Source: Streptomyces rhizosphaerihabitans (GTDB lineage: Bacteria > Actinomycetota > Actinomycetes > Streptomycetales > Streptomycetaceae). Taken from it: a stretch of 64,000 bases of DNA. A model generated the notes under the pieces. The model ran no database searches. It was not told the DNA's origin and worked only from the letters and a program-made list of their open reading frames with translations. The stretch lies in contig NZ_JAODTZ010000021.1 of NCBI RefSeq assembly GCF_025399795.1, positions 86,367 to 150,366 of the forward strand. The letters run 5' to 3'. Positions 33,780-43,340 of this stretch are shown in pieces (positions within the stretch are counted from its first letter, which is position 1; each line of letters starts with the position of its first letter). The position numbers and the translations under genes are program-made.

Positions 33780-34967
33780 ATGACCGAAACCCCCGTCACC
33801 CGAGTGGCCCCGGCCCGGTACATGTGGCCGTTGTACGCGGCCGGATTCACCACCGCGTTCGGCGCCCACGGCATCGCCGCGAACCTGGGCGGCCACGGGA
33901 GCGGCGCGGTCACCTCGCTGATGGTGCTCGGCGGTCTGCTCGCCCTGTACGACGGCGCCGAGGTGCTGCTCAAACCGGTCTTCGGAACGCTCGCGGACCG
34001 TGTCGGGGCGCGCCCGGTCCTGCTCGGCGGGCTCGTCGCGTTCGCCGCCGCCTCCGCCGTGTACGCGGTGGCGGACAGCCCCGGATTGCTGTGGGCGGCG
34101 CGCCTCGGTCAGGGTGCCGCCGCGTCCGCCTTCTCGCCCTCGGCCTCCGCGCTGGTCTCCCGGCTGAACCCGGCGGCGAAGCAAGGCAGGGCTTTCGGCA
34201 GTTACGGCTTCTACAAGTCCGTCGGCTACACCCTCGGCCCGCTGCTCGGCGGAGTGCTCGTGTGGGCCGGCGGGCTACGGCTGCTGTTCACGGTCCTTGC
34301 GGTGCTGGGCGCGGCGGTCGCCGTATGGGCGGGGCTCGCCGTTCCCGTGGTGCCACCACTACCGAAGGCCCGGCAGACGGTGCTCGACCTTGCCAGGCGG
34401 CTGACACACCCGGACTTCCTCCGCCCGACCGCGGCACTGGCCGCCGCGACCGCCGCGCTCTCCGTCGGCGTGGGCTTCCTGCCCGTCTCGGGCCGGGCGG
34501 CCGGCCTCGGCACGGTCGCCACCGGGGCGGCCGTGTCGGTGCTCGCGGCCTGTGCCGCCGTCGTTCAGCCCCGGGCCGGACGCGCTCTGGACGCCGGACG
34601 CCTCACCGCGCGCGGCGGCATCATGGCCGGGCTGCTGCTCGCCGCCGCGGGTTTGGGCTGCGCGACCCTGCCGGGCGTACCGGGGGTGCTGTCCGGCGCG
34701 GCCCTGATCGGCACCGGAACCGGCCTGATCACCCCGCTGGGCTTCGCGGCCCTGGCCGCCTCGACTCCCGCCGAGCGGCTCGGCCAGACCATGGGCGCCG
34801 CCGAACTCGGTCGCGAACTCGGCGACGCGGGCGGCCCGTTGCTCGTCGCCGCCGTCGCCACGCTCACGACCCTCGACCACGGTTACGCGACTCTGGCCGT
34901 GCTCCTCACCATCGCCCCCGCGGCCGCTCTCGTACGCCGAGTCGCCGGACTGCGTATCTCTCGCTGA
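33780..34967 (+). CDS. MFS transporter
   Basis: A 395-residue protein with about twelve membrane segments. MFS motif A is visible in GTLADRVGARPVLLGG (about residues 63-78). AGGAGG eight bases before the ATG fixes the start. The family covers drug and small-molecule efflux; the segment NPAAKQGRAFGSYGFYKSVGYTLGP is typical of efflux members. It ends five bases before the end of the convergent chimeric kinase gene. Substrate unknown. Confidence 0.92.
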   Translation: MTETPVTRVAPARYMWPLYAAGFTTAFGAHGIAANLGGHGSGAVTSLMVLGGLLALYDGAEVLLKPVFGTLADRVGARPVLLGGLVAFAAASAVYAVADSPGLLWAARLGQGAAASAFSPSASALVSRLNPAAKQGRAFGSYGFYKSVGYTLGPLLGGVLVWAGGLRLLFTVLAVLGAAVAVWAGLAVPVVPPLPKARQTVLDLARRLTHPDFLRPTAALAAATAALSVGVGFLPVSGRAAGLGTVATGAAVSVLAACAAVVQPRAGRALDAGRLTARGGIMAGLLLAAAGLGCATLPGVPGVLSGAALIGTGTGLITPLGFAALAASTPAERLGQTMGAAELGRELGDAGGPLLVAAVATLTTLDHGYATLAVLLTIAPAAALVRRVAGLRISR

Positions 34968-34972
34968 CCGGC

Positions 34973-36897
34973 TCAGCAGGGCACGTCGAGCGTGACAGCT
35001 GCTCCCTTGACTCCCGCAGCCCCCATGGCTCCCGTGGTTCCCGGCGGGATGTTCTCGGCGCGGGCCGTTCCGCCGTGCGAGGCGGCGACCGCGGCGACCA
35101 GCGCGAGGCCCAGTCCCGCGCCGGCCGTGGTGCGGCTCGCCTCGGCGCGGCTGAAGCGGTCGAAGGCGTGCGGCAGGAAGTCCGGCGGGAAGCCGGGGCC
35201 TTCGTCGGAGACCGACAGGGACAGACGGCCGTCGCGTGTCTCGGCGCGCACCACGATGGCGCCGCGGCCGTGGCGCAGGGCGTTGTCGAGGAGGGTGCCC
35301 ACGGCCGGTTCCAGCCAGCGGGGGTCGACCCGCACGGTGGCGTGGTCGTACGTGACGGTCAGGGTGCGGCCGTCGCGTTCGGCGGCTGTCCGGTACTGCG
35401 CGCAGGTGTCGTCGAGGAGGCGGTCGAGAGTGGTCGGGACGCGTTGGATGCGTTCGCCGCTGCCGAGCTGTTCGAGGTCGAGGAGGGCGTTGGCGAGGGT
35501 GACCAGACGGCGCGTCTCGGCGTCGACGGCGCGCAGGGTCTCGGTCAACTCCTCAGCGGTACGCGGCCGGTGCAGGGCGACGTCGAGTTCGGCGCGCATA
35601 AGAGTGAGCGGGGTGCGCAGCTCATGGCTGGCGTCCGCGATGAACTGGTGTTCGCGGGCGGCCGAGGCGGCCAGCCGGCCGAGCATCCGGTTGAGGGTGT
35701 TCCCGAGCCGGGTGATCTCGTCGTCGCGGTCGGTCGGCACTTCCAGCCGCAGCCCCGGTGACGCGTCGGCGCCGTCGGCGAGGGCCGCGGCACCCACCCG
35801 GTAGCGCTCGACGGGACGCAGGGCGGCGCGGGCGGCGCGGTAGCCGACGTACGAGGCTGCCAGCAGCGTGAGCCCCGAGGCGAGGGCGAGCTGGGCGAGG
35901 AGCTCGCGCAGTGCCTCGTCGCGGTGGCCTCGCTGGACGGCCGCGATGACGATGCGCGGCTGTCCGTCGGCGGTGACGCGCTCGGCCCGCAGACGCAGGG
36001 TGCCGTCGGTGATGGGCAGCAGGGCGCCTATGTCACGGCGGACGACGGCTCCGTGCGCGGCGGCAACGCGTTCGGCCGGCGTGAGCAGTCGCTGATCGCG
36101 GACGGCGGCGCTGGAGCGCAGCACCCGGCCGTCGGTGTCGAGGACCTGGCGCAGACTGCCGTTCGGGCCGGCCGGCAGATCCTGGCCGTTGCGGACGGCC
36201 CGGTCGAGGGTCTGCTGGTAGGCGGCGAGATCCTCGTCGAGTTGGCTGTCCAGCGCCGTTTCGACGCGCCAGTAGACCAGGCCCGCGGCGCCCGTGAGGA
36301 CAAGTGTCATGGCGAGCGCGACGACGAGCACCAGGCGGCCGACGACGGGCAACCGCTGGAACTTGTAGATGTTGCCGTGCGCCATCCGGCGGCGCAGCGC
36401 GGGCGGCGACATGTCGACCAGCTCGATCTGGTCCGCCCGGCGTACGACTTCGTCAGGGACCGTCTCCTGCTGCCGGATGCCGGTGATGGACTCGACGACG
36501 TCGCCCAGCGATTCCAGGTGCTGGATGTTCACGGTGGAGATGACGTCGATACCTGCGGCGAGGAGTTCCTCGACGTCCTGCCACCGCTTGGTGTTGCGCG
36601 AACCGGGGATGTTCGTGTGGGGCAGTTCGTCGACCAGGGCCACCTGGGGGCGCCGGGCCAGCACCGCGTCCACGTCCATCTCCGTGAAAACGGTGCCGCG
36701 GTACTCCAGTTCCTTGCGCGGAACCTGCTCCAGACCGTGCAGCATCACCTCGGTGCGCGGCCGGTGATGGTGCTCGACGAACGCGACCACGCAGTCGGTG
36801 CCCCGCTCGACCCGGCGGTGCGCCTCGGAGAGCATCGCGTACGTCTTGCCCCCCCCGGTGCCGCACCGAGGTAGATCCGAAGTTTGCCGCGTGCCAT
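34973..36897 (-). CDS. Chimeric kinase: KdpD N-terminal domain fused to another histidine kinase
   Basis: From the ATG at 36897 the product starts MARGKLRIYLGAAPG as in KdpD, then hits a G8 tract (36849-36856) where one base is missing relative to the Walker A codons. The rest continues in the next frame with KTYAMLSEAHRRVERGTD and the rest of the KdpD cytoplasmic domain to AHGNIYK. At about 36365 the KdpD match stops and a separate kinase begins: membrane segment LVLVVALAMTLVLTG, extracellular domain, second segment, HAMP, ADASHELRTPLTLM, N box LLDNALRHG and G box GAGLGLALV. KdpD's Usp, DUF4118 and own kinase core are absent. ATG 36385 (MAHGNIYK) could start the kinase alone. The gene follows kdpE. 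Confidence 0.85.
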
Positions 36898-36996
36898 CTT
36901 CTCGTCTCTTCGTCTCTACGGGCGGGGCTGTGGGGTGCCGACCGTGGTCTCGAAAGAGATCCGGTCGGGGATCCGGTCGGGAATTGAGCCAGGGAC

Positions 36997-37680
36997 TCAG
37001 CGTTCGAAGCGGTAACCCATGCCGGGTTCGGTGATGAGGTAACGGGGGTGGGCGGGGTCCGCCTCCAACTTGCGGCGGAGTTGGGCCATGTAGACCCGCA
37101 GGTAGTTGGTCTTGTCGCTCTGGCTGGCCCCCCACACCTCCTGAAGCAGCTGTTTCTGCGTGATGAGCCGGCCGGGGTTGCAGACCAGGATCTCCATCAG
37201 ATGCCACTCTGTCGGTGTGAGGCGCACGTCGTGCCCGTCGCGGGTCGCCTTCTTGGCGAGCAGGTCGATGGTGAAACCCTCCGTCGTGACGAATGTCGTC
37301 TCGGGGGCCAAGGGGATGTCCTCGGTGCGGCGGACGGCGGCCCGCAGCCGGGCCAGCAGTTCGTTCATGCTGAACGGTTTGGTGATGTAGTCGTCGGCAC
37401 CCGCGTCGAGCGCGGCGACCTTCTCGTCGGAGGCCCGGCGCGCGGACAGCACCACGATCGGTACGCGGGTCCAGCCGCGGAGGGCTTTGATGACGTCCGT
37501 GCCGTCCATGTCGGGCAGTCCGAGGTCGAGCAGGACCACGTCGGGCTGCCGGGCGGCGGCGATCCGCAGGGCGGTGGTGCCGTCGGGGGCCGCGTCCACT
37601 CCGTACTTGCGGGCCCGCAGGTTGATCACGAGGGCCCGGACGAGCTGAGGGTCGTCCTCCACCACCAGTACCCGGGTCAT
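36997..37680 (-). CDS. kdpE: KdpE response regulator
   Basis: A 227-residue protein from the ATG at 37680. OmpR-type: phospho-acceptor Asp in VVLLDLGLPDMDGTD, Lys in ITKPFSMNELLAR, C-terminal winged helix with LTPTEWHLMEILV and KTNYLRVYMAQLRRKLE, a typical KdpE signature. Its cognate kinase would be KdpD, here the downstream chimera. It lies 124 bp after kdpC in the same direction. Expected role: activate kdpFABC at low K+ or turgor stress. Confidence 0.94.
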   Translation of the reverse strand: MTRVLVVEDDPQLVRALVINLRARKYGVDAAPDGTTALRIAAARQPDVVLLDLGLPDMDGTDVIKALRGWTRVPIVVLSARRASDEKVAALDAGADDYITKPFSMNELLARLRAAVRRTEDIPLAPETTFVTTEGFTIDLLAKKATRDGHDVRLTPTEWHLMEILVCNPGRLITQKQLLQEVWGASQSDKTNYLRVYMAQLRRKLEADPAHPRYLITEPGMGYRFER

Positions 37681-37804
37681 CGGTGTGCGCCTTCTCTGTG
37701 GGACGGAGGGCCGGAACCTGTGGAACCGGCTTCGTGAACGCGGGAGTCGACGAGCCGGGGTGACTGCCCCGTCCGCCAACTCCCGCGCGGTGTGCGTAAG
37801 GCCA

Positions 37805-38473
37805 TCAACTCTTTGCCACGAGTTCCTTGAGTGCGATGTTGAGTTCGAGGACGTTGACACGGGGTTCGCCGATGAAGCCGAGGGTCCGGCCGTCGGTGTG
37901 CTCGTCGACCAGCTTCTGCACCTGGGCGACGGGCAGTCGGTTCTTCTCGGCGATGCGGTGCACCTGGATGTCCGCGTACTGCGGGGAGATGTCCGGGTCG
38001 AGGCCGGAGCCGGAGGAGGTGACCGCCTCGGCGGGCACGTCCGCGGGCTCGACCGTGTAGCCGGGGACCGAGTTGTCCTTGATGACGGCGGCCTTGGCGT
38101 CCTTGACCCACTTGATCAGGTCGGCGTTGTCACCGGAACGGTTGGTGGCGCCGGACAGGATCAGGGAGTACTGGGTGTTGACGCTGTTGGTCCCCAGACC
38201 GTTCTGCGGACGGCCCTGGAACCACTTCAGGTCGGGCTCCGGGGTCTCCTGGCCCTTCTTCAAGGGCAGGTTGTACGCCTGCCCGATGAGCGAGGAGCCG
38301 ACGACCTTGCCGTCCGCCTTGATCTCCGAACCGTTCGCCCTGCCGGGGAAGATCCCCTGGGCGATACCGGTGACGGCGAGCGGATACAGCACGCCGCACA
38401 CAACCGTCAGGACGAGCAGGGCGCGCAGGCCGGCCCAGAGCAACCGGGCAGTGTTCGTAACCGAGTTGTTCAT
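37805..38473 (-). CDS. kdpC: KdpC, accessory subunit of K+-transporting ATPase
   Basis: A 222-residue protein with one N-terminal membrane segment (LRALLVLTVVCGVLYPLAVTG) and the periplasmic-type KdpC domain: GSSLIGQ, FQGRP, SGGSN-equivalent LSGATNRSGDN and the VTSSGSGLDPDISP motif. It stabilises the KdpFABC complex. Starts six bases after kdpB ends, so co-translated. Confidence 0.96.
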   Translation of the reverse strand: MNNSVTNTARLLWAGLRALLVLTVVCGVLYPLAVTGIAQGIFPGRANGSEIKADGKVVGSSLIGQAYNLPLKKGQETPEPDLKWFQGRPQNGLGTNSVNTQYSLILSGATNRSGDNADLIKWVKDAKAAVIKDNSVPGYTVEPADVPAEAVTSSGSGLDPDISPQYADIQVHRIAEKNRLPVAQVQKLVDEHTDGRTLGFIGEPRVNVLELNIALKELVAKS

Positions 38474-38479
38474 AGCCGA

Positions 38480-40615
38480 TCAGCCGATTCCGGGGATGAG
38501 GGAGATGAGCAGGTCGATGATCTTGATGCCGATGAAGGGGGCGACCAGGCCGCCGAGGCCGTAGATCCCGAGGTTGCGCCGCAGCAGCTTGTCGGCGCTG
38601 ACCGGCCGGTACTGCACGCCCCGCAGGGCGAGCGGGACGAGCGCGATGATGATCAGCGCGTTGAAGATGACGGCCGAGAGGATCGCGGAGTCGGGTGAGG
38701 ACAGGTGCATGATGTTGAGCTTGTCCAGGCCCGGGTAGACCGCGGCGAACAGCGCCGGGATGATCGCGAAGTACTTGGCGACGTCGTTGGCGATGGAGAA
38801 CGTCGTCAACGCGCCCCGGGTGATAAGCAGTTGCTTGCCGATCTCGACGATCTCGATGAGCTTGGTGGGGTTGGAGTCCAGGTCCACCATGTTCCCGGCC
38901 TCCTTGGCGGCCGAGGTGCCGGTGTTCATGGCCACGCCCACGTCGGCCTGCGCGAGGGCGGGGGCGTCGTTGGTGCCGTCGCCGGTCATCGCGACGAGCT
39001 TGCCGCCCGCCTGCTCCCGCTTGATGAGCGCCATCTTGTCCTCGGGGGTCGCCTCCGCGAGGAAGTCGTCGACACCCGCCTCCTCGGCGATCGCCTTGGC
39101 GGTCAGCGGGTTGTCACCGGTGATCATGATGGTCTTGATGCCCATGCGGCGCAGCTCGTCGAACCGCTCCCGCATGCCGTCCTTGACGACGTCCTTGAGG
39201 TGGATGACGCCCAGGATCCGGGCGCCCCTGCCGTCATGGACGGCCACCAGCAGCGGGGTGCCGCCGGCCTCGGAGATGCGGTTGGCCAGGGCCTCGGCGT
39301 TCGTCGAGACGGTGCCGCCCTGTTCCTTGACCCAGGTGATGACCGAACCGGCCGCGCCCTTGCGGATCTTCCGGCCGTCGACGTCCACACCCGACATCCG
39401 GGTCTGGGCGGTGAAGGCGATCCACTCGGCGCCCGCCAGTTCGCCCTGGTGCCGCTCGCGCAGCCCGTACTTCTCCTTCGCCAGTACGACGATGGAACGG
39501 CCCTCGGGTGTCTCGTCGGCCAGCGAGGAGAGCTGGGCCGCGTCGGCGACCTCCGCCTCGGTCGTCCCCGTCACCGGGACGAACTCCGAGGCCTGCCGGT
39601 TGCCCAGCGTGATGGTGCCGGTCTTGTCCAGCAGCAGCGTCGACACGTCGCCCGCCGCCTCGACGGCCCTTCCGGACATGGCGAGTACGTTGCGCTGGAC
39701 CAGCCGGTCCATGCCGGCGATGCCGATCGCGGAGAGCAGGGCCCCGATGGTGGTCGGGATCAGGCAGACCAGGAGGGCCACCAGGACGACCATCGTCAGG
39801 TGCGTGCCCGCGTAGTTCGCGAACGGCGGCAGGGTGGCCACCGCGAGCAGGAAGACGATGGTCAGGGACGCGAGAAGGATGTTCAGCGCGATCTCGTTGG
39901 GCGTCTTCTGCCGGGCCGCGCCCTCGACCAGGGCGATCATCCGGTCGATGAAGGTCTCGCCGGGCTTCGTCGTGATCTTGATGACGATCCGGTCGGAGAG
40001 GACCTTCGTGCCGCCGGTGACGGCCGAACGGTCGCCGCCGGACTCCCGGATGACCGGGGCCGACTCGCCGGTGATGGCCGACTCGTCGACGGACGCGACA
40101 CCCTCGACGACGTCACCGTCGCCGGGGACGATGTCGCCCGCCTCACAGACGACCAGGTCACCCACGCGCAGTTCGGTTCCGGGCACCTGCTCCTCGGACG
40201 TGCCGTCCTCGGAGAGCCGGCGCGCGACCGTGTCGGTCTTGGCCTTGCGCAGGGTGTCCGCCTGCGCCTTGCCGCGGCCTTCGGCGACCGCCTCCGCCAG
40301 GTTGGCGAAGACGACGGTGAGCCACAGCCAGGCGCTGATCGCCCAGCCGAACCAGTCGCCCGGGTCCTTGAAGGAGAAGACCGTCGTCAGGACGGAGCCG
40401 ACGAGGACGACGAACATCACGGGGGACTTGACCATCACCCGCGGGTCGAGCTTGCGGAACGCGTCCGGCAGCGACTTGAGAAGCTGCTTGGGGTCGAACA
40501 GGCCCGCGCCGACCTTTCCTTCGTCCTTGTGGCCGGTCGGCACATCGCTGTGCGGCGCCCGAGTGGGAGTAGTCGTGGACACAGCGTCCTCTTGGTTGTC
40601 TATGCGTGTGGTCAT
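38480..40615 (-). CDS. kdpB: KdpB, ATPase subunit of K+-transporting ATPase
   Basis: A 711-residue P-type ATPase from the ATG at 40615, which overlaps the kdpA stop (ATGA). A GTG at 40582 with AGAGGA upstream is an alternative start. Phosphorylated Asp in DKTGTITLGN, actuator loop ITGESAPV, nucleotide-binding KGAAGSV and hinge TGDGTNDAPALAQADVG are present, with seven membrane segments. It hydrolyses ATP to drive K+ uptake through KdpA. Confidence 0.97.
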   Translation of the reverse strand: MTTRIDNQEDAVSTTTPTRAPHSDVPTGHKDEGKVGAGLFDPKQLLKSLPDAFRKLDPRVMVKSPVMFVVLVGSVLTTVFSFKDPGDWFGWAISAWLWLTVVFANLAEAVAEGRGKAQADTLRKAKTDTVARRLSEDGTSEEQVPGTELRVGDLVVCEAGDIVPGDGDVVEGVASVDESAITGESAPVIRESGGDRSAVTGGTKVLSDRIVIKITTKPGETFIDRMIALVEGAARQKTPNEIALNILLASLTIVFLLAVATLPPFANYAGTHLTMVVLVALLVCLIPTTIGALLSAIGIAGMDRLVQRNVLAMSGRAVEAAGDVSTLLLDKTGTITLGNRQASEFVPVTGTTEAEVADAAQLSSLADETPEGRSIVVLAKEKYGLRERHQGELAGAEWIAFTAQTRMSGVDVDGRKIRKGAAGSVITWVKEQGGTVSTNAEALANRISEAGGTPLLVAVHDGRGARILGVIHLKDVVKDGMRERFDELRRMGIKTIMITGDNPLTAKAIAEEAGVDDFLAEATPEDKMALIKREQAGGKLVAMTGDGTNDAPALAQADVGVAMNTGTSAAKEAGNMVDLDSNPTKLIEIVEIGKQLLITRGALTTFSIANDVAKYFAIIPALFAAVYPGLDKLNIMHLSSPDSAILSAVIFNALIIIALVPLALRGVQYRPVSADKLLRRNLGIYGLGGLVAPFIGIKIIDLLISLIPGIG

Positions 40616-42276
40616 GACGCCAGCCCCTCGGCCAGCGGGCCCAGCGCGAGGGCCGGGAAGTAGGTCAGACCGGTGATGATCAGGACCGCGCCCACCAGCA
40701 GCCCGGTGAACAGCGGCTTCTCGGTGCGCAAAGTGCCCGCGGTCGCCGGCACCGGCTTCTGCTCCGCCAGCGAACCCGCCAGCGCCAGCACGAACACCAT
40801 CGGCACGAACCGGCCCAGCAGCATGACCAGCCCGATCGTGCTGTTGAACCACTGCGTGTCCGCGTTCAGCCCGGCGAAGGCCGAGCCGTTGTTGTTGGCA
40901 CCCGAGGTGTAGGCGTAGAGGATCTCGGAGAACCCGTGCGCACCGGAGTTGGTCATCGAATGGCCCGGGGTGGACAGGGCCATCGCGGCGGCGGTGAAGA
41001 CGAGCACCAGTGCCGGGGTGATGAGGATGTAGCAGGCCGCGAACTTGATCTCACGGGTGCCGATCTTCTTGCCGAGGTACTCGGGGGTGCGGCCGACCAT
41101 CAGGCCGGCGATGAACACCGCGATGATCGCCATGATCAGCATGCCGTAGAGGCCGGATCCGGTACCACCGGGCGCGATCTCACCCAGCTGCATGCCCAGC
41201 ATCGTGATCCCGCCGCCCAGACCCGTGAACGAGGAATGGAAGGAGTTCACCGCACCCGTCGACGTCAGCGTCGTGGCCACCGCGAAGATCGACGAGGCGC
41301 CGACGCCGAACCGGGTCTCCTTGCCCTCCATCGCCCCGCCCGCGATGTCGAACGCGGGACCGTGGTGGTGGAACTCGGTCGCCATCATCAGCGCGGTGAA
41401 GCCGATCCAGATGGTGACCATGGTGGCGAGGATCGCGTAGCCCTGCCGGATACTGCCCACCATCTGACCGAAGGTGCGGGTCAGCGCGAACGGGATGACC
41501 AGCAGCAGGAAGATCTCGAACAGGTTCGAGAACGGCGTCGGGTTCTCGAAGGGATGCGCGGAGTTGGCGTTGAAGTAACCGCCACCGTTCGTGCCCACCT
41601 CCTTGATCGCCTCCTGCGAGGCGACAGCGCCACCGTTCCACTGCTGCGAGCCGCCGAAGAACTGGCCCACCGAGTGGATACCGGCGAAGTTCTGGATCGC
41701 ACCACAGGCCACCAGCACGACCGCCGCGACCACCGACAGCGGCAGCAGGATGCGGACCGTGCCGCGCACCAGGTCGGACCAGAAGTTGCCCAGCTCACCG
41801 GTCCGCGAGCGGGCGAAGCCACGCACCAGCGCCACGGCCACCGCCATGCCGACGGCCGCGGAGACGAAGTTCTGCACCGCCAGACCGGCGGTCTGCACGA
41901 CATGGCCCATGGCCTGCTCGCCGTAGTACGACTGCCAGTTGGTGTTCGTCACGAACGACGCGGCGGTGTTGAACGCCTGGTCGGGGTCGATCGCCGTGAA
42001 GCCCAGCGAGCCGGGCAGGTGACCCTGCACGCGCTGCAGAAGATAGAGGAACAGGACACTGACGGCCGAGAAGGCCAGCACACCGCGCAGATACGCGGGC
42101 CAGCGCATCTGCGCATTCGGGTTGGCACCGATGCCCTTGTAGATCCACTTCTCCACGCGCAGGTGCTTGTCGGAGGAGTAGACCCGGGCCATGTAGTCGC
42201 CCAGGGGACGGTAGGCGAGGGCCAGCGCCGCTATCAGAGCCAGCAACTGGAGCACGCCGGCGAGAACGGGACTCAT
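40612..42276 (-). CDS. kdpA: KdpA, K+-channel subunit of K+-transporting ATPase
   Basis: A 554-residue protein with ten membrane segments and the four selectivity-filter loops; NGGGYFNANSAHPFENP and TNTNWQSYYGE are clear. Its stop overlaps the kdpB start. It forms the high-affinity K+ pore. The order F-A-B-C on the minus strand is canonical. Confidence 0.97.
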   Translation of the reverse strand: MSPVLAGVLQLLALIAALALAYRPLGDYMARVYSSDKHLRVEKWIYKGIGANPNAQMRWPAYLRGVLAFSAVSVLFLYLLQRVQGHLPGSLGFTAIDPDQAFNTAASFVTNTNWQSYYGEQAMGHVVQTAGLAVQNFVSAAVGMAVAVALVRGFARSRTGELGNFWSDLVRGTVRILLPLSVVAAVVLVACGAIQNFAGIHSVGQFFGGSQQWNGGAVASQEAIKEVGTNGGGYFNANSAHPFENPTPFSNLFEIFLLLVIPFALTRTFGQMVGSIRQGYAILATMVTIWIGFTALMMATEFHHHGPAFDIAGGAMEGKETRFGVGASSIFAVATTLTSTGAVNSFHSSFTGLGGGITMLGMQLGEIAPGGTGSGLYGMLIMAIIAVFIAGLMVGRTPEYLGKKIGTREIKFAACYILITPALVLVFTAAAMALSTPGHSMTNSGAHGFSEILYAYTSGANNNGSAFAGLNADTQWFNSTIGLVMLLGRFVPMVFVLALAGSLAEQKPVPATAGTLRTEKPLFTGLLVGAVLIITGLTYFPALALGPLAEGLAS

Positions 42277-42284
42277 ATCGAGGC

Positions 42285-42374
42285 TCAGAACCTCTCCGGG
42301 AAGACGAGGGCGAGGACGAGATAGCCCAGCAGGGCGACGGCCACGATCAGGCCGACGACGTTCTCGGCGGTCAC
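42285..42374 (-). CDS. kdpF: KdpF, small subunit
   Basis: A 29-residue peptide from GTG 42374: VTAENVVGLIVAVALLGYLV followed by LALVFPERF, the exact pattern of KdpF, one hydrophobic helix and the PERF end. The start overlaps the stop of the 27-residue ORF upstream, and the stop lies eight bases before kdpA. Confidence 0.93.
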   Translation of the reverse strand: MTAENVVGLIVAVALLGYLVLALVFPERF

Positions 42375-42454
42375 AGCTTCGTCACCCCCTTGGCGACGAG
42401 GGCCACCAGCGCGAACACCGCGATCGTGGTGACGACGAAGGCCAGGTCGGCCAT
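42371..42454 (-). CDS. 27-residue membrane peptide at the head of the kdp operon
   Basis: ATG 42454 with AGGAG eight bases upstream. The peptide MADLAFVVTTIAVFALVALV ends in AKGVTKL: a single membrane helix with a basic end. Its TGA overlaps the GTG of kdpF, so the two are translationally coupled. The context and the overlap make it a likely additional small component or leader of the kdp operon. Confidence 0.82.
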   Translation of the reverse strand: MADLAFVVTTIAVFALVALVAKGVTKL

Positions 42455-42767
42455 CGTGAGCTCCTAGAAGAGGTGCGGATCGAACGGACGATTAGAGGAA
42501 ACCGTCTCCCTGGCCGAATTCGAGCGCCGTTGACGGCTCCCATACGGAGGCTCGGACACCTTTGACGGAACTCTTACGGCCTACTCATCCATCTACCGGA
42601 ACCGATCCCCCATCCGCCTGAGACGTCGACGGCCCGCGCCATCGAGGTGCGGGAATCCCCTTCCGGCAGGCCATGCCACACCCTGGCGTCAAGAACGAGC
42701 AGGGTGCCCATCAGAGTCCCGTCAAGGCATGCGGTTCCGGCCTCCCCGGGCCTCTGCCTTCGGCAGC
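42455..42767. promoter_or_regulatory. kdp promoter region, 313 bp
   Basis: A divergent region between the kdp operon and the frameshifted membrane gene. It should contain the KdpE-regulated promoter. The stretch 42485-42600 is somewhat less GC-rich (for instance tttgacggaactcttacg), but I see no clear direct repeat to name as the KdpE box. Confidence 0.45.
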
Positions 42768-43327
42768 ATGGAACGCCGCTACGACGCGCGACACGACGCG
42801 ATCCGCACTCCTCCAGAGCCGCCCGCGGAAGTGGCGCACGACCGCCTCTGGGCAAGGGATCTGCGCAGCTCGATCCGCTGCGCGGCCGTACTGCTCACCA
42901 CTCTCCTGCTGATCGACTGGGGAGCGGGCACGTTCACCCCCCCCTGCGCGGCGCGCTGTGGGCCGGGCTCGGCGTGCTCCTGTTCCTGGTGCTGTACCCG
43001 CCCAGGGTCAGCGTGGGAAAGGGCTGGCTGGCCTCACGCGGACTGCTGCGGAAGCGGCGGGTTCGCACCGACCTGCTGGTGTCGGTGCGCTGTCTGGACG
43101 GCGTCTCGCAGCGGCTCCTCCTGCGGGACGCGTCCGGTGTGCGGGTCGAGATCAACCCCCGGGTCCTGGTGGACAACCCCGAACTGTGGCACCGCCTGGA
43201 CGAGGACGCCCAGAAGTCGGCGGTGTCCGGATCGCTCACCTGCGGGGCGACCGCGCTGCGCCAGGTCTCGGAGCGGATCGATCGTGAGACCGCCCTGACC
43301 GTCTTCAAGGTCTCCGGGCTGGGCTGA
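42768..43327 (+). pseudogene. Membrane protein, frameshifted in a C8 tract
   Basis: From ATG 42768 the frame reads MERRYDARHDAIRTPPEP to the first membrane segment (CAAVLLTTLLLIDWGAGTF), then meets eight C (42937-42944). Past this the sequence continues in another frame with RGALWAGLGVLLFLVLYPPR, and GWLASRGLLRKRRVRTDLLV to the stop at 43327. One added or two lost C restore a 186-residue two-span membrane protein with a PH-like cytoplasmic domain. Either a real frameshift or a homopolymer read error. Confidence 0.75.
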
Positions 43328-43340
43328 GCCCGCGCCGCCC

